64,000 nucleotides of DNA from Pectobacterium araliae (GCF_037076465.1 NZ_AP028908.1:3720001-3784000), one strand, 5' to 3'; positions 26,298-37,884 are shown, numbered from the stretch's first letter. Notes: a model not told the origin generated them from the letters alone. A program made the numbers and translations.

Positions 26298-26415
26298 CAT
26301 GACCTCTTAATTAATTTCCGGCGGGTCTGTGACGTCACACCCGTCGTCGTTCCGATCGGGTACATTTTTAATAACGCCCTCTTCCACCGGGACGTATCTT
26401 TGCCGCTGTAGTTTA

Positions 26416-26435
26416 CAAAATTGTTAACAATTTTG
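26416..26435. promoter_or_regulatory. 20-bp perfect palindrome in the lpdA promoter region
   Basis: Two 10-base halves (caaaattgtt and aacaattttg) form a perfect palindrome about 120 bases before the lpdA ATG. It is the only strong symmetric element in the 230-base aceF-lpdA gap apart from the aceF terminator. It contains a GTTAA core like that of ArcA sites, and ArcA represses lpd in E. coli; the protein that binds here is not shown. Confidence 0.55.
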
Positions 26436-26500
26436 AAACAACAAGCGACTAACGATTTGTCCTTGATCACTGACCGCTGTAACAAATAACAGCTTATCAG

Positions 26501-26528
26501 AAAAAAGCCGGCCGTCAGGCCGGCTTTT
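26501..26528 (-). terminator. Intrinsic terminator of aceEF
   Basis: A GC-rich 7-bp stem (gccggcc / ggccggc) with a 4-base loop is followed on the minus strand by six T residues. It begins 4 bases after the aceF stop. Confidence 0.92.
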
Positions 26529-26531
26529 CGA

Positions 26532-28421
26532 TTACATCACCAGACGGCGGATGTCAGACAACGTGTTGTTAATGATGGTAATGAAGCGAGCACCATCAGC
26601 ACCGTCAATGACACGGTGGTCGAAGGACAGAGACATCGGCATCATCAGACGCGGCGTGAACTCTTTACCATTCCAGACCGGTTCCATCGCAGACTTAGAC
26701 ACACCAAGAATAGCGACTTCTGGCGCGTTGACGATCGGCGCAAAGTGCGTAGTCCCGATGCCGCCCAGGCTGGAGATAGTGAAGCATCCCCCCTGCATTT
26801 CGCCTGCGGTCAGCTTACCGTCACGGGCTTTCTTGGAGATCGCCATCAGTTCGCGAGACAGCTCAATGATGCCTTTCTTGTTCACATCTTTGAACACAGG
26901 AACCACCAGACCATTCGGCGTATCAACCGCTACACCGATGTTGATGTATTTCTTCAGCGTCAGACGTTGAGCGTCTTCAGACAGTGAACTGTTGAAACGT
27001 GGCATTTGCTCAAGCGCAGCAGCAACGGCTTTCATGATGAAGACAACTGGGGTGATTTTCACATCCAGTCTGCGCTTCTCAGCTTCCACGTTCTGCTGTT
27101 TGCGGAACGCTTCCAGCTCAGTGATGTCGGTTTTGTCGAAGTGCGTAACATGCGGGATCACCACCCAGTTACGGCTCAGGTTGGCACCAGAGATTTTCTG
27201 GATACGACCCAACTCCACTTCTTCAACCTCACCAAACTTGCTGAAATCGACTTTCGGCCACGGCAGCAGTCCTGGCAGAGAACCACCAGTAGCAGCGCCA
27301 GCGGCAGGTGCAGACTCAGCGCGTTTCACGGCATCTTTCACGTAAGCCTGAACGTCTTCGCGCAGGATACGGCCTTTACGACCAGAACCCTTCACTTTTG
27401 CCAGATTCACGCCAAATTCACGTGCCAGACGACGGATAACCGGCGTTGCGTGAATATAAGCATCATTCTCAGCGAACTCGCTCTTGCCTTCAGCTTTCGC
27501 TGCCGGTGCAGCAGCAGGTTTGGCCGCTGGAGCAGGTGCAGCGTCTTGCTTAGCAGCCGGAGCCGCCGCCGCAGGTGCAGCGCCTTCTACTTCGAAGACC
27601 ATGATCAGTGAACCGGTAGAAACTTTATCGCCGGTGCTGATTTTGATTTCTTTAACCGTACCCGCGAATGGCGCAGGAACTTCCATTGAAGCCTTATCGC
27701 CTTCAACGGTGATCAGCGATTGCTCAGCCGCGATTTTATCGCCAACTTTAACCATCACTTCAGTCACTTCGACTTCGTCACCGCCGATATCCGGTACGTT
27801 GACGTCTTTCGCCGCAGAGGCCGCTGGCGCAGCAGCAGGTGCCGCTTCAGCTTTCGCTGCTGAGGCAGCAGGTGCACTGCCAGCCACGTCGAATACCATG
27901 ATCAGAGAACCAGTAGAAACTTTATCGCCAGTGCTGATTTTGATCTCTTTAACCGTACCTGCGAAAGGTGCAGGGACTTCCATAGAAGCCTTGTCGCCTT
28001 CTACAGTGATCAGAGATTGTTCAGCAGCAACGGTGTCGCCCACTTTAACCAGCACTTCGGTCACTTCGACTTCGTCACCGCCGATATCCGGTACGTTGAC
28101 GTCTTTCGCCGCAGAGGCCGCTGGTGCAGCGGCCGGAGCCGTTTCTTTCTTCTCTTCTGCCTTAGCAGGTGCAGCGTCAGCTGCACCGTCGGCGGAATCG
28201 AAAATCATGATCAGTTTGCCAGTTTCAACTTTGTCACCAACAGAGACTTTAATCTCTTTAATGATACCAGCCTGCGGAGAAGGGACTTCCATAGAAGCCT
28301 TATCACCTTCCACCGTGATCAGCGACTGTTCAGCTTCAACTTTGTCGCCAACCTTCACCAGCACTTCGGTGACTTCAACTTCATCTGCACCGATGTCCGG
28401 TACGTTGATTTCGATAGCCAT
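26532..28421 (-). CDS. aceF: Pyruvate dehydrogenase E2, dihydrolipoyl acetyltransferase
   Basis: A 629-residue E2 with the classic modular plan. Three lipoyl domains occupy about residues 1-75, 105-180 and 205-280, each with the lipoylated lysine in GDKASMEVP. They are joined by Ala/Pro linkers. A peripheral-subunit-binding domain ([13 protein letters not shown]) follows near 325, then the acetyltransferase domain with the HRVIDGADG active-site block. It moves the acetyl group from E1 to CoA. The gene follows aceE by 14 bases. Lipoyl domains 2 and 3 are near-identical in DNA, which favours copy-number changes by recombination. Confidence 0.98.
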   Translation of the reverse strand: MAIEINVPDIGADEVEVTEVLVKVGDKVEAEQSLITVEGDKASMEVPSPQAGIIKEIKVSVGDKVETGKLIMIFDSADGAADAAPAKAEEKKETAPAAAPAASAAKDVNVPDIGGDEVEVTEVLVKVGDTVAAEQSLITVEGDKASMEVPAPFAGTVKEIKISTGDKVSTGSLIMVFDVAGSAPAASAAKAEAAPAAAPAASAAKDVNVPDIGGDEVEVTEVMVKVGDKIAAEQSLITVEGDKASMEVPAPFAGTVKEIKISTGDKVSTGSLIMVFEVEGAAPAAAAPAAKQDAAPAPAAKPAAAPAAKAEGKSEFAENDAYIHATPVIRRLAREFGVNLAKVKGSGRKGRILREDVQAYVKDAVKRAESAPAAGAATGGSLPGLLPWPKVDFSKFGEVEEVELGRIQKISGANLSRNWVVIPHVTHFDKTDITELEAFRKQQNVEAEKRRLDVKITPVVFIMKAVAAALEQMPRFNSSLSEDAQRLTLKKYINIGVAVDTPNGLVVPVFKDVNKKGIIELSRELMAISKKARDGKLTAGEMQGGCFTISSLGGIGTTHFAPIVNAPEVAILGVSKSAMEPVWNGKEFTPRLMMPMSLSFDHRVIDGADGARFITIINNTLSDIRRLVM

Positions 28422-28435
28422 GTAATCTTTACCTC

Positions 28436-31099
28436 TTATGCCAGACGCGGGTTAACTTTATCTGCATCGATGTTGAATTTAGTGATGGCATCTGCAACCA
28501 CTTTCTTATCGATTTCACCGCGTTTAGCCAGTTCACCCAGAGCCGCAACCACGACGTAAGACGCATCCACTTCAAAGTGGTGACGCAGGTTCTCACGGCT
28601 GTCAGAACGACCGAAACCGTCCGTACCCAGTACGCGATAATCGCTAGCAGGGATGAAGTTACGGATTTGCTCAGCAAACAGCTTCATGTAGTCAGTAGAC
28701 GCAACCGCTGGCGCATCGCTCAGTACCTGAGCCACGTAAGGAACGCGTGGCGCTTCGGTCGGATGCAGCATGTTCCAACGCTCACAATCTTGGCCATCGC
28801 GCGCCAGTTCAGTGAAGGAGGTAACGCTGAATACGTCAGAACCCACACCGTAGTCTTTCGCCAGAATCTGAGCCGCTTCACGTACGTGACGCAGGATAGA
28901 ACCTGAGCCCAATAGTTGAACGTTACCTTTGCTACCCTCAACCGTTTCCAGCTTGTAGATACCCTTACGGATACCTTCTTCCGCACCCTGCGGCATCGCA
29001 GGCATGTGGTAGTTTTCGTTCAGCGTGGTGATGTAGTAGTAAATGTTCTCTTGTGCTTCGCCGTACATGCGGTGCAGGCCGTCATGCATGATGACAGCAA
29101 CTTCGTAGGCAAATGCCGGATCGTAGGAAATACAGTTCGGGATAGTCAGAGACTGAATGTGGCTGTGACCATCTTCGTGTTGCAGACCTTCGCCGTTCAG
29201 CGTTGTACGACCTGAAGTACCACCGATCAGGAAGCCACGCGCCTGTTGGTCACCCGCAGCCCAGCACAGATCGCCGATACGTTGGAAACCGAACATAGAA
29301 TAGTAGATGTAGAACGGGATCATCGGCAGGTTGTTGGTGCTGTAAGACGTTGCCGCCGCCAGCCAGGAAGAACCTGCACCCAACTCGTTGATACCTTCCT
29401 GCAGAATCTGACCTTTCTGGTCTTCTTTGTAGTAGGCAACCTGCTCACGGTCCTGCGGCGTGTACTGCTGGCCTTTCGGGCTATAAATACCGATTTGGCG
29501 GAACAGACCTTCCATACCGAAGGTACGCGCTTCGTCAGCGATAATCGGAACCAAACGATCTTTGATAGATTGGTTCTTCAGCATCACGTTCAGAGCACGT
29601 ACAAACGCGATAGTGGTAGAGATTTCTTTGTTCTGCTCTTCCAGCAGCGTGCGGAAATCCTCCAACGTTGGCAGATCAAGCTTCTCGTCAAAGTTCGGCT
29701 GACGAGACGGCAGGTAGCCACCCAGCGCCTGACGGCGTTCGTGCAGGTACTTGTACTCTTCAGAATCTTTATCGAAGGTGATGTACGGCAGCTGTTCGAT
29801 ATTTTCATCGCTAACTGGCACATTGAAACGATCACGGAAGTAACGCACGCCGTCCATGTTAACTTTCTTAACCTGGTGAGCGATGTTCTTACCTTCCGCC
29901 GCGTCGCCCATACCATAACCTTTAATGGTATGCGCCAGAATAACAGTTGGTTTGCCTTTGGTGTCCTGCGCTTTTTTCAGTGCAGCGTAGACTTTCTTCG
30001 GATCGTGACCACCACGGTTCAGTGACCAAATCTGATCGTCGCTCCAGTCTTTCACCAGTGCAGCCGTCTCCGGGTATTTACCGAAGAAGTGCTCACGCAC
30101 ATAGGCACCATTTTTGGATTTGAAGGTCTGGTAGTCCCCGTCGACGGTTTCTTCCATCAGTTGGATCAGTTTACCGCTGGTGTCTTTACGCAGCAGTTCG
30201 TCCCAACGGTCACCCCACATCACTTTGATCACATCCCAGCCAGCGCCGCTGAAGATGCCTTCCAGTTCATTGATGATCTTGCCATTACCCGTAACCGGAC
30301 CATCCAGACGTTGCAGGTTACAGTTGATAACGAACACCAGGTTGTCCAGTTTTTCACGGGTCGCGATGGTGATCGCACCTTTGGATTCTGGTTCGTCCAT
30401 CTCACCGTCACCCAGGAAGGCATAAACGGTTTGCTTAGAGGTATCTTTCAGGCCGCGATTTTCCAGATATTTCAGGAATTTAGCCTGGTAGATAGCACCA
30501 ATCGGGCCCAGACCCATCGAAACGGTCGGGAACTGCCAGAAGTTCGGCATCAGTTTAGGGTGCGGATAAGAAGACAGACCGTTACCGTGAACTTCCTGAC
30601 GGAAGTTGTTCATTTGGTCTTCTGTCAGACGGCCTTCAAGGAAGGCGCGAGCGTAAACGCCCGGAGAAATGTGGCCCTGGAAGTAGACCAGGTCGCCGCC
30701 GTCCTGCGCAGTGCGAGCACGGAAGAAGTGGTTAAAGCACACTTCATAGAAAGTGGCGGAAGACTGGAAAGAAGCCATGTGGCCGCCCAGATCCAGATCT
30801 TTTTTCGAAGCGCGCAGTACCGTCATGATCGCGTTCCAGCGGATTGCTGAGCGAATACGACGTTCCAGATCCAGATTACCAGGATACTCCGGTTCGTCTT
30901 CCACTGCGATGGTGTTGATATATTGACGTGCAGCCGTACCAGCAGCAACGCTAACACCGCCTTTACGCGCTTCACCCAGAACCTGATCTATCAGGAACTG
31001 AGCGCGCTCAACACCCTCTTCACGGATGACCGATTCGATCGCCTGCAGCCAGTCGCGGGTTTCGATCGGATCCACGTCATTATTTAAACGATCTGACAT
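28436..31099 (-). CDS. aceE: Pyruvate dehydrogenase E1 component, homodimeric
   Basis: An 887-residue E1, the same length as in E. coli. The thiamine-diphosphate motif [12 protein letters not shown] with VFVINCN after it is near residue 230-260. The C-terminal transketolase-like domain follows. It decarboxylates pyruvate and loads the acetyl group on the AceF lipoyl arms. It is the second gene of pdhR-aceE-aceF. Between pdhR and aceE lie two strong hairpins. An aggaa site 5 bases before the ATG gives a clear start. Confidence 0.98.
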   Translation of the reverse strand: MSDRLNNDVDPIETRDWLQAIESVIREEGVERAQFLIDQVLGEARKGGVSVAAGTAARQYINTIAVEDEPEYPGNLDLERRIRSAIRWNAIMTVLRASKKDLDLGGHMASFQSSATFYEVCFNHFFRARTAQDGGDLVYFQGHISPGVYARAFLEGRLTEDQMNNFRQEVHGNGLSSYPHPKLMPNFWQFPTVSMGLGPIGAIYQAKFLKYLENRGLKDTSKQTVYAFLGDGEMDEPESKGAITIATREKLDNLVFVINCNLQRLDGPVTGNGKIINELEGIFSGAGWDVIKVMWGDRWDELLRKDTSGKLIQLMEETVDGDYQTFKSKNGAYVREHFFGKYPETAALVKDWSDDQIWSLNRGGHDPKKVYAALKKAQDTKGKPTVILAHTIKGYGMGDAAEGKNIAHQVKKVNMDGVRYFRDRFNVPVSDENIEQLPYITFDKDSEEYKYLHERRQALGGYLPSRQPNFDEKLDLPTLEDFRTLLEEQNKEISTTIAFVRALNVMLKNQSIKDRLVPIIADEARTFGMEGLFRQIGIYSPKGQQYTPQDREQVAYYKEDQKGQILQEGINELGAGSSWLAAATSYSTNNLPMIPFYIYYSMFGFQRIGDLCWAAGDQQARGFLIGGTSGRTTLNGEGLQHEDGHSHIQSLTIPNCISYDPAFAYEVAVIMHDGLHRMYGEAQENIYYYITTLNENYHMPAMPQGAEEGIRKGIYKLETVEGSKGNVQLLGSGSILRHVREAAQILAKDYGVGSDVFSVTSFTELARDGQDCERWNMLHPTEAPRVPYVAQVLSDAPAVASTDYMKLFAEQIRNFIPASDYRVLGTDGFGRSDSRENLRHHFEVDASYVVVAALGELAKRGEIDKKVVADAITKFNIDADKVNPRLA

Positions 31100-31136
31100 G
31101 GTTATTCCTTATCTTCTCTAATAAGTTGGTTTGTTG

Positions 31137-31199
31137 GAGCCTGTCTTCCTGCATTCTGGCTCATCGTTGATCATAAGCAAAATGCATGAAGACAGGCTC
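31137..31199 (-). ncRNA. Long hairpin in the pdhR-aceE intercistronic RNA
   Basis: Arms of 12 perfect base pairs (gagcctgtcttc at 31137-31148, gaagacaggctc at 31188-31199) continue after a single mismatch into 6 more pairs (tgcatt / aatgca), giving 18 of 19 pairs around a 25-base loop. It lies 38 bases before the aceE start in the transcript. No T-run follows, so it is probably an RNA stability, processing or pausing element, not a terminator. The RNA type is inference. Confidence 0.55.
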
Positions 31200-31221
31200 A
31201 TCGTCGTCATAGCCGCATTCA

Positions 31222-31244
31222 GAGCACCAAAAACACGGGTGCTC
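31222..31244 (-). repeat. Second hairpin at the pdhR stop
   Basis: Seven-base arms (gagcacc / ggtgctc) around a 9-base loop, overlapping the last base pairs of the pdhR stop codon. With the larger hairpin it forms a structured 110-base spacer between pdhR and aceE. Confidence 0.5.
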
Positions 31245-32007
31245 AGTCCTTGCGTTGCTGGAGCCGACGCAGCGATCTCTCGCGCCGACTATGTTCCCGG
31301 TTAAGATCCAGCAATACTTCCTCAATAAACGCCAGATGGCGGTGTGATGCTTCGCGCGCCCTCTCCGGCTCACGGGCAACAATCGCCTCAAAAATGCTGG
31401 CGCGATGAATGCTAACCTGAGCCAACACTTCACGGCTCAAATAAAGCAATTCAAAATTCTGCCTCACGTTCTGTTCGAGCATCGGCCCCATGCAACGTAC
31501 CAAATGCAACAAAACCACATTATGCGTGGCTTCTGTTACAGCAACCTGATACTGCATAACGGCTTCTGACTCGGCGTCTAGATCGCCCGCTTCCCTCGCC
31601 TTCTCAATCACGGCATGACAATCCCGGATGCGTTGCAAATCCGACTCGGTGCCACGCAACGCCGCATAGTAGGCAGCAATGCCTTCTAGCGCATGACGTG
31701 TTTCGAGAAGATCGAACTGTGATTCGGGATGTGTGCTCAGTAATTCTGCCAGCGGATCGCTGACACTTTGCCATAGATTGGCTTGAACGAAGGTACCACC
31801 ACCCTGACGGCGCAAAAGTAAACCTTTGGCTTCCAGGCGTTGAATGGCTTCTCTCAGAGAAGGGCGGGAAACATCGAACTGTTTTGCCAGTTCGCGCTCC
31901 GGTGGGAGCTTCTCGCCGGGGCGCAAGGTTCCCTCAAGGATCAGAAACTCCAACTGCTGTTCAATCACATCTGACAGTTTGGGCTGACGGATCTTGCTGT
32001 ATGCCAT
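31243..32007 (-). CDS. pdhR: Pyruvate dehydrogenase complex repressor
   Basis: A 254-residue GntR-family (FadR-type) repressor. It starts [18 protein letters not shown], has the wing-[22 protein letters not shown], and an all-helical FCD effector domain. In E. coli PdhR is released from DNA by pyruvate, so the operon is induced by its substrate. It is the first gene of pdhR-aceE-aceF. A perfect PdhR operator lies 33 bases before its start, giving autoregulation. The C-terminus is rich in Arg and Glu, as in E. coli. Confidence 0.97.
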   Translation of the reverse strand: MAYSKIRQPKLSDVIEQQLEFLILEGTLRPGEKLPPERELAKQFDVSRPSLREAIQRLEAKGLLLRRQGGGTFVQANLWQSVSDPLAELLSTHPESQFDLLETRHALEGIAAYYAALRGTESDLQRIRDCHAVIEKAREAGDLDAESEAVMQYQVAVTEATHNVVLLHLVRCMGPMLEQNVRQNFELLYLSREVLAQVSIHRASIFEAIVAREPERAREASHRHLAFIEEVLLDLNREHSRRERSLRRLQQRKD

Positions 32008-32039
32008 GGTGAATTCTTCTCTGCGAATGGCGCGGAGTC

Positions 32040-32056
32040 AATTGGTAATACCAATT
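32040..32056. promoter_or_regulatory. PdhR operator of the pdhR-aceEF operon
   Basis: The palindrome ATTGGTaatACCAAT (32041-32055, extended by A and T on the sides) is an exact match to the known PdhR consensus ATTGGT-N3-ACCAAT. It lies just upstream of pdhR. Confidence 0.92.
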
Positions 32057-32183
32057 TCAAAAACGTGACGCTAAAGTAACAAAGTATTCACCTTCTGTCC
32101 ATAAGGACCTTGAGCTAAATCACCAATCCCACCAGATTTTAACAAATGCACGAGAAACATGCGGCAAAGTGATAGCCCACCTG

Positions 32184-32194
32184 TGGTATTACCA
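32184..32194. promoter_or_regulatory. Second PdhR-like core site
   Basis: TGGTattACCA matches the core TGGT-N3-ACCA but not the outer bases of the consensus. It lies about 140 bases from the first site, in the 658-base pdhR-aroP gap (32008-32665). That gap also holds a cccc/gggg hairpin at 32333-32344, two copies of ggggtaagc, and a TyrR-like box; nothing else is supported. Confidence 0.5.
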
Positions 32195-32585
32195 TTAATC
32201 CCCCTGTCTATATTTTAACTTTTTTGAAACGTAAAGCAGGCAATGCTGAACCGTTTAAATACACAAATAGTGAATTTTTATTCAAAAAATAAGGTTTTTT
32301 ATTCTTATAAAGATAGCGTAATAACCAGTAGCCCCCTATTGGGGTAAGCACTATTTTTACCGCAGGGATAAAGAGGTAATAAAAAGGGGTAAGCCCAAAG
32401 AGGTATTAATCTTCAAATCCCCCCACCCTTTTCCCATCATCAGGGGTTCAATCAAAGAGAGATAAAAATTTTGATGTAGCGATAGCTTTTAATTATCAGG
32501 CTATAAGAAATCAGTGCAATCTTGCGCACTTATCACTATTCTTTGGCAAACGGTAGCGGATTTCTTAATTTAAGAAATACCATTC

Positions 32586-32603
32586 CGTAAAAATAAAATT
32601 ACA
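32586..32603. promoter_or_regulatory. TyrR-like box upstream of aroP
   Basis: CGTAAA-N6-ATTACA matches 10 of 12 conserved bases of the TyrR box TGTAAA-N6-TTTACA. It lies 62 bases before the aroP start. TyrR represses aroP with aromatic amino acids in E. coli. Confidence 0.62.
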
Positions 32604-32665
32604 CAAACGTACAGTCAATAATACGCAGCGTATTTTTTACTTGCACAGGCAGAGGGTTAAATTTG

Positions 32666-34024
32666 ATGGATAATCAACAAGCGGACGGCACGCTAAAGCG
32701 TGGTTTAAAAAACCGCCATATTCAGTTGATTGCCTTGGGTGGCGCGGTAGGTACTGGCCTCTTTCTTGGTATTGCACAAACAATCAAAATGGCCGGGCCA
32801 TCGGTCCTATTAGGCTATGCAATTGGCGGGCTGATTGCGTTTCTCATTATGCGCCAGTTAGGCGAGATGGTGGTTGAAGAGCCGGTAGCCGGATCGTTCA
32901 GCCACTTTGCGTATAAATATTGGGGCGACTTCGCAGGCTTTGCATCGGGATGGAACTACTGGGTACTGTATGTTCTGGTCGCCATGGCCGAACTCAGCGC
33001 CGTGGGGATTTACGTCCAGTACTGGTGGCCAGACATTCCGACCTGGGTATCCGCCGCCGTGTTCTTCCTACTGATTAACGCCATCAATCTGGCAAACGTC
33101 AAAGTCTACGGAGAGATGGAATTCTGGTTTGCCATCATCAAAGTCGCGGCGATTATTGGCATGATCATCTTTGGCGGCTGGCTGCTGATCAGCGGTACGG
33201 GCGGGCCGGAAGCCACCGTGACCAACCTGTGGGCGCAGGGCGGGTTCTTCCCGAATGGCGGGCTCGGTCTGGTGATGGCGATGGCCGTTATCATGTTCTC
33301 ATTTGGTGGTCTGGAACTGGTCGGAATTACCGCAGCAGAAGCGGATAACCCAGAGAAAAGCATTCCACGCGCAACCAATCAGGTGATCTACCGTATCCTG
33401 ATTTTCTACATCGGTTCACTCGCTATCCTGCTGTCACTGTACCCGTGGGGCAAGGTTGTGGAAGGCGGTAGCCCATTCGTCATGATCTTCCATGAACTGA
33501 ATAGCAACGTCGTGGCTACGGTACTGAACATCGTGGTATTGACCGCAGCACTGTCGGTTTACAACAGCTGTGTTTATTGCAACAGCCGCATGCTGTTCGG
33601 GTTGGCAAAACAGGGTAATGGACCGAAAGTGCTGGAGACTGTCGATAGCCGTGGCGTACCCGTTGTCGCTATCGGTATCTCCGCACTGGCGACAGCGTTA
33701 TGTGTACTGATCAACTACCTTATTCCCGGTAAAGCGTTCGAGCTATTAATGGCGCTGGTCGTGTCTGCTCTCGTGATTAACTGGGCGATGATCAGTCTGG
33801 CGCACCTGAAGTTCCGTGCACAGAAGGACAAAGAAGGTACGGTGACCAAGTTTAAAGCGCTGCTTTATCCGCTGGGTAATTACCTCTGTCTGCTATTCCT
33901 GGCAGGTATACTGGTGGTTATGTTCCTAACGCCAGGCATTCAGATTTCCGTCATGCTGATCCCGGTTTGGCTAGTTATTCTGGCCGTGGGCTACTTTATC
34001 AAAAAGAAAAATCAGACGAAGTAA
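32666..34024 (+). CDS. aroP: Aromatic amino acid permease AroP
   Basis: A 452-residue amino acid-polyamine-organocation transporter with 12 membrane segments. The N-terminal GLKNRHIQLIALGGAVGTGL and the ASGWNYWVLYVLVAMAELS block match E. coli AroP closely. It imports Phe, Tyr and Trp by proton symport. An ATG at 32666 follows a TTG; I use the ATG, with an agaggg site 9 bases upstream. It is divergent from pdhR, as in E. coli. A TyrR-like box precedes it and an intrinsic terminator follows. PheP is an alternative name for similar proteins, but the location supports aroP. Confidence 0.94.
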   Translation: MDNQQADGTLKRGLKNRHIQLIALGGAVGTGLFLGIAQTIKMAGPSVLLGYAIGGLIAFLIMRQLGEMVVEEPVAGSFSHFAYKYWGDFAGFASGWNYWVLYVLVAMAELSAVGIYVQYWWPDIPTWVSAAVFFLLINAINLANVKVYGEMEFWFAIIKVAAIIGMIIFGGWLLISGTGGPEATVTNLWAQGGFFPNGGLGLVMAMAVIMFSFGGLELVGITAAEADNPEKSIPRATNQVIYRILIFYIGSLAILLSLYPWGKVVEGGSPFVMIFHELNSNVVATVLNIVVLTAALSVYNSCVYCNSRMLFGLAKQGNGPKVLETVDSRGVPVVAIGISALATALCVLINYLIPGKAFELLMALVVSALVINWAMISLAHLKFRAQKDKEGTVTKFKALLYPLGNYLCLLFLAGILVVMFLTPGIQISVMLIPVWLVILAVGYFIKKKNQTK

Positions 34025-34056
34025 GCCTCAGCGCCCACCGTATTTTTTCCGATTCG

Positions 34057-34085
34057 ATGGCCGACCTTGTCGGCCATTATTTTTC
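34057..34085 (+). terminator. Intrinsic terminator of aroP
   Basis: An 8-bp stem (atggccga / tcggccat) with a 5-base loop, followed by tattttt. It lies between the convergent aroP and ampE genes. Confidence 0.88.
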
Positions 34086-34105
34086 CTACCAACGCACAAT
34101 AAACA

Positions 34106-34960
34106 TCAGACCAGCGCACCGTATATCGTCAAAAGTGCAACCACCACCACCAGCACCAACGTCACTTTTTTCGCCAGCGTCACGGCGGCTTTAGGCGTTT
34201 CTACAGGCTCGCTATGGGATTCACGCGCCAGAGAAAATTGCGCCAACTGCGTTAACACCCAATATTGTGAACTACGGAAATCCCCTAGCGATGCGAACCA
34301 GGCAGGTAACGCTTTTTCACCATGCCCCAGCAACGCATAAGCAGCACCAGCCAAACGGGTGGGAATCCAGTCAAGCCAATGTAACAAACGATCGACACCA
34401 GACTGCGCACGTTCCAGCGGCGTATTATGCCGGGCAAGCCAGGTTTGTCTGGCGCGCAAAAAACCATACCCCACTAGCGCAACCGGCCCGTATGACCCTG
34501 CAGCAACGAACCAAAATAGCGGAGCTAGATAAAACCGGAAATTTATCCATAGCAAGGCATTTTGCAATTCCTTTAACTGCTCGCTTTCACCTGCACCAAC
34601 GGGTAAACCGTGAATCAACGCCAATTCCTCCGCCATTTCTCGGCTGGCATCCGCCTCGCCGCGCTGTGCCGCCTGCAAATAGCACCGATAGTGCTGACGA
34701 ATCTCACCCGCACCAATACACATCAGGCTGATCACAATCCACAACAGAAGGGAAACCAGACCAAACAGAATGCCGCTCGTTAGCCACAACAGTCCCGCCA
34801 CGATGCCCATACTGCATAGCGTCAGGAACAACGTTTGAAATAAAGAGGGAGAGGGAACGTGTCGGAACACAACGCCAAGCCGATGATCAATCTGCCAATG
34901 CTCCCCCTGTTTGAACAACCGTTCCCATGCGAGCGTAAGCAACAGTGTAAACAGCGTCAT
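34106..34960 (-). CDS. ampE: Inner-membrane protein AmpE
   Basis: A 284-residue membrane protein matching Amp[23 protein letters not shown] at the start, about four to five hydrophobic segments, and a CobD/CbiB-like fold outline. It is encoded after ampD with a 4-base overlap, as in E. coli, so the two are coupled. Its role in beta-lactamase regulation or peptidoglycan recycling is minor or unclear in the literature. No ampC or ampR is in this window. Confidence 0.93.
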   Translation of the reverse strand: MTLFTLLLTLAWERLFKQGEHWQIDHRLGVVFRHVPSPSLFQTLFLTLCSMGIVAGLLWLTSGILFGLVSLLLWIVISLMCIGAGEIRQHYRCYLQAAQRGEADASREMAEELALIHGLPVGAGESEQLKELQNALLWINFRFYLAPLFWFVAAGSYGPVALVGYGFLRARQTWLARHNTPLERAQSGVDRLLHWLDWIPTRLAGAAYALLGHGEKALPAWFASLGDFRSSQYWVLTQLAQFSLARESHSEPVETPKAAVTLAKKVTLVLVVVVALLTIYGALV

Positions 34961-35532
34961 TGATCGAGACTCCTTTTATTTTCTATCCAGTTTTCTTGCA
35001 GCAGATGATGATAACCGTCCCAGTCAAATGCCGGGCCGGGGTCGGTTTTACGGCCCGGAGCGATGTCGCTATGTCCGGTAATTCGCGGCAGTGTAATAGG
35101 ATAAGCCCGCATTAACAGGCGTGTAATCGCAACCAGTGAGTGATACTGCGCCATGGTAAAAGGCAGCGTATCCGTCCCTTCCAGCTCAATGCCAATAGAG
35201 AAATCATTACAGCGTTCACGGCCTTCAAACACCGAAACGCCAGCATGCCAGGCGCGCTGGTCGAAAGACACATACTGCGTGGTTTGCCCATCGCGACGAA
35301 TCAGGCAGTGTGCCGCGACGCGTAAATGGGAAATATCAGCGAAATAGGGATGCGCAGTGGGGTCCAAAGTAGCCGTAAACAACTGGTCAATATACGGGCC
35401 GCCAAACTCACCCGGCGGCAGACTGATATTGTGAATCACCAGTAAGGAAGGCACCTCATTATTCGGACGACCATCATGATGCGGCGAAGGCGTGTGTGTA
35501 ATGTCGGATAACCAGCCATTTTCCAAAAACAT
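34957..35532 (-). CDS. ampD: 1,6-anhydro-N-acetylmuramyl-L-alanine amidase AmpD
   Basis: A 191-residue cytoplasmic zinc amidase of the amidase_2 family. Metal ligands fit His in [16 protein letters not shown] near residue 34, His in [21 protein letters not shown] and the Asp in the same block. It cuts the stem peptide from anhydro-muropeptides recovered during wall recycling, and so keeps AmpR-type beta-lactamase genes off. The length is close to E. coli AmpD (183) with a slightly longer tail. It overlaps ampE by 4 bases. Confidence 0.96.
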   Translation of the reverse strand: MFLENGWLSDITHTPSPHHDGRPNNEVPSLLVIHNISLPPGEFGGPYIDQLFTATLDPTAHPYFADISHLRVAAHCLIRRDGQTTQYVSFDQRAWHAGVSVFEGRERCNDFSIGIELEGTDTLPFTMAQYHSLVAITRLLMRAYPITLPRITGHSDIAPGRKTDPGPAFDWDGYHHLLQENWIENKRSLDQ

Positions 35533-35786
35533 CGGCGATAACCTCGCATCGTATCGTTTGCCGGCTGAATCAGGCGAAAAAGCTCATTTCTGGCGTAAAA
35601 ACTAATTTCAGGTGTAAAACCATATAGCCAAAAGTCCTTGTATCCAAGATACCATGTTTCACGCCATGCTATCTATTCAACTCGGTATCAATAGGCTTTA
35701 CCATTCATTCAGTGATGCTCCCATCAATTTTCTGCCCGCATTCAATTTCTCGCCCTTTTCCACAAGGGAAAATACCAACATTATTT

Positions 35787-35802
35787 TGTGACAAAAATCA
35801 CA
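35787..35802. promoter_or_regulatory. Consensus CRP site upstream of tsx
   Basis: TGTGA-N6-TCACA is a perfect match to the CRP core, 165 bases before the tsx ATG. tsx is CRP/CytR-controlled in E. coli. A gtgcatt (35841-35847) and an aaatgcat element further down resemble CytR half-sites. The rest of the 434-base ampD-tsx gap is AT-rich without other visible elements. Confidence 0.8.
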
Positions 35803-35966
35803 TTAAAAATGTAACACACCAATGGAAAGCAATCGTTTTCGTGCATTACATCTATTTTTACTTAAAATGCATGACAAAATTATCTTCTGATTTTTTTAGG
35901 TATTACCAAAGCTTATTTTACAACCTTACGCACAACGCACATGACGTCTAACATAGGGTACTTAAC

Positions 35967-36827
35967 ATGAAGAAAACTTTCGCCGCAGGCGCCTTGCTGG
36001 CACTGTCCTGCTCAATGCCTGCCCTTGCCGACAGCAATAAAGCCGAATACCTGTCCGACTGGTGGCATCAGAGTATTAACGTCGTCGGCAGCGCCCACAC
36101 CCGTTTTGGACCGCAACTGAACAGCACGACCTACCTGGAATACGAAGCGTTTGCACGTAAAGACTGGTTCGATTTCTACGGCTACGCCGATGCGCCTAAA
36201 TTTTTTGGTGGCGATCCCGACAGCCGTGGTATTTGGGACAAAGGCTCTCCGCTGTTTGTCGAGATCGAACCACGCTTCTCGATTGATAAACTGACAGGGG
36301 CTGACCTGAGCTTTGGTCCGTTTAAAGAGTGGTACATCGCCAATAACGTGATTTACGATCAGGGTCGCAACAGCGGTTCACGCCAAAGCACCTGGTACAT
36401 GGGCTTAGGCACCGATATTGATACCGGCACCGATCTGTCTCTCTCAGTAAACGGCTATGCCAAATACCAATGGCAGAATTACGGCGCGGCGAACGAAAAC
36501 GAATGGGACGGCTACCGCGTAAAAGTGAAATACTCTTACCCGCTGGGTTCTGTGCTGGGCGGCAATGTCTCGTATATCAGCTTCACCAATTTCGATTTTG
36601 GTTCAGAACTGCGTGATAAATCGAATGCAAGCCGCACCAACAACTCCATTGCCTCCAGCCATATTCTGGCGCTGGGCTACGACCACTGGCACTACTCTTT
36701 CGTCGCTCGTTATTTCCACAATGGCGGCCAATGGGCTGATGGCGCAGAACTCAATTTCGGCAAAGGTCCGTTTGAAGTGAAATCTACCGGCTGGGGCTAC
36801 TACCTGGTTGTTGGTTACAACTTCTAA
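35967..36827 (+). CDS. tsx: Nucleoside-specific outer-membrane channel Tsx
   Basis: A 286-residue outer-membrane protein with a signal peptide ([21 protein letters not shown]). The mature part matches Tsx: [16 protein letters not shown] at the start, [15 protein letters not shown], and a C-terminal YYLVVGYNF ending in phenylalanine as needed for barrel assembly. It lets nucleosides and deoxynucleosides cross the outer membrane and serves as a phage and colicin receptor in E. coli. It stands alone between ampD and nadC, which are neighbours in E. coli, so this is an insertion or relocation. A consensus CRP site lies upstream. Confidence 0.95.
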   Translation: MKKTFAAGALLALSCSMPALADSNKAEYLSDWWHQSINVVGSAHTRFGPQLNSTTYLEYEAFARKDWFDFYGYADAPKFFGGDPDSRGIWDKGSPLFVEIEPRFSIDKLTGADLSFGPFKEWYIANNVIYDQGRNSGSRQSTWYMGLGTDIDTGTDLSLSVNGYAKYQWQNYGAANENEWDGYRVKVKYSYPLGSVLGGNVSYISFTNFDFGSELRDKSNASRTNNSIASSHILALGYDHWHYSFVARYFHNGGQWADGAELNFGKGPFEVKSTGWGYYLVVGYNF

Positions 36828-36924
36828 AATCGCATCCCTTTTCCGGCGGATATCAGTATTCGTCGGAAATACAAATAACATTAACATATTGAATTATAAT
36901 AACTATTCATTCTGGATGTCCTGA

Positions 36925-37863
<939 letters not shown>

Positions 37864-37884
37864 TCGCTTCTCTATTTCTACCAG

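Noticed and set aside
26532-28421. Repeated DNA within aceF as a possible repeat array or CRISPR
   Set aside because: The repeats are three in-frame lipoyl domains of a known protein; no short regular repeat-spacer pattern exists.
27484-28425. Long Ala/Ser-rich plus-strand frame (313 codons)
   Set aside because: It is the antisense of the aceF lipoyl domains and their Ala-Pro linkers; it has no ribosome-binding site and its composition follows from the opposite gene.
28916-30850. Several plus-strand frames of 99-259 codons
   Set aside because: All are antisense to aceE, rich in Val, Phe, Arg and His as expected from a shadow frame, and match no family I know.
35712-35951. 79-codon plus-strand frame before tsx
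   Set aside because: It runs through the CRP site and the AT-rich tsx promoter and looks random (many Phe, Tyr, His).
36838-36870. ttccggcggat / attcgtcggaa hairpin after tsx
   Set aside because: It pairs with G-U steps only and has no T-run; the hairpin at 36946 is the better transcript-end candidate.
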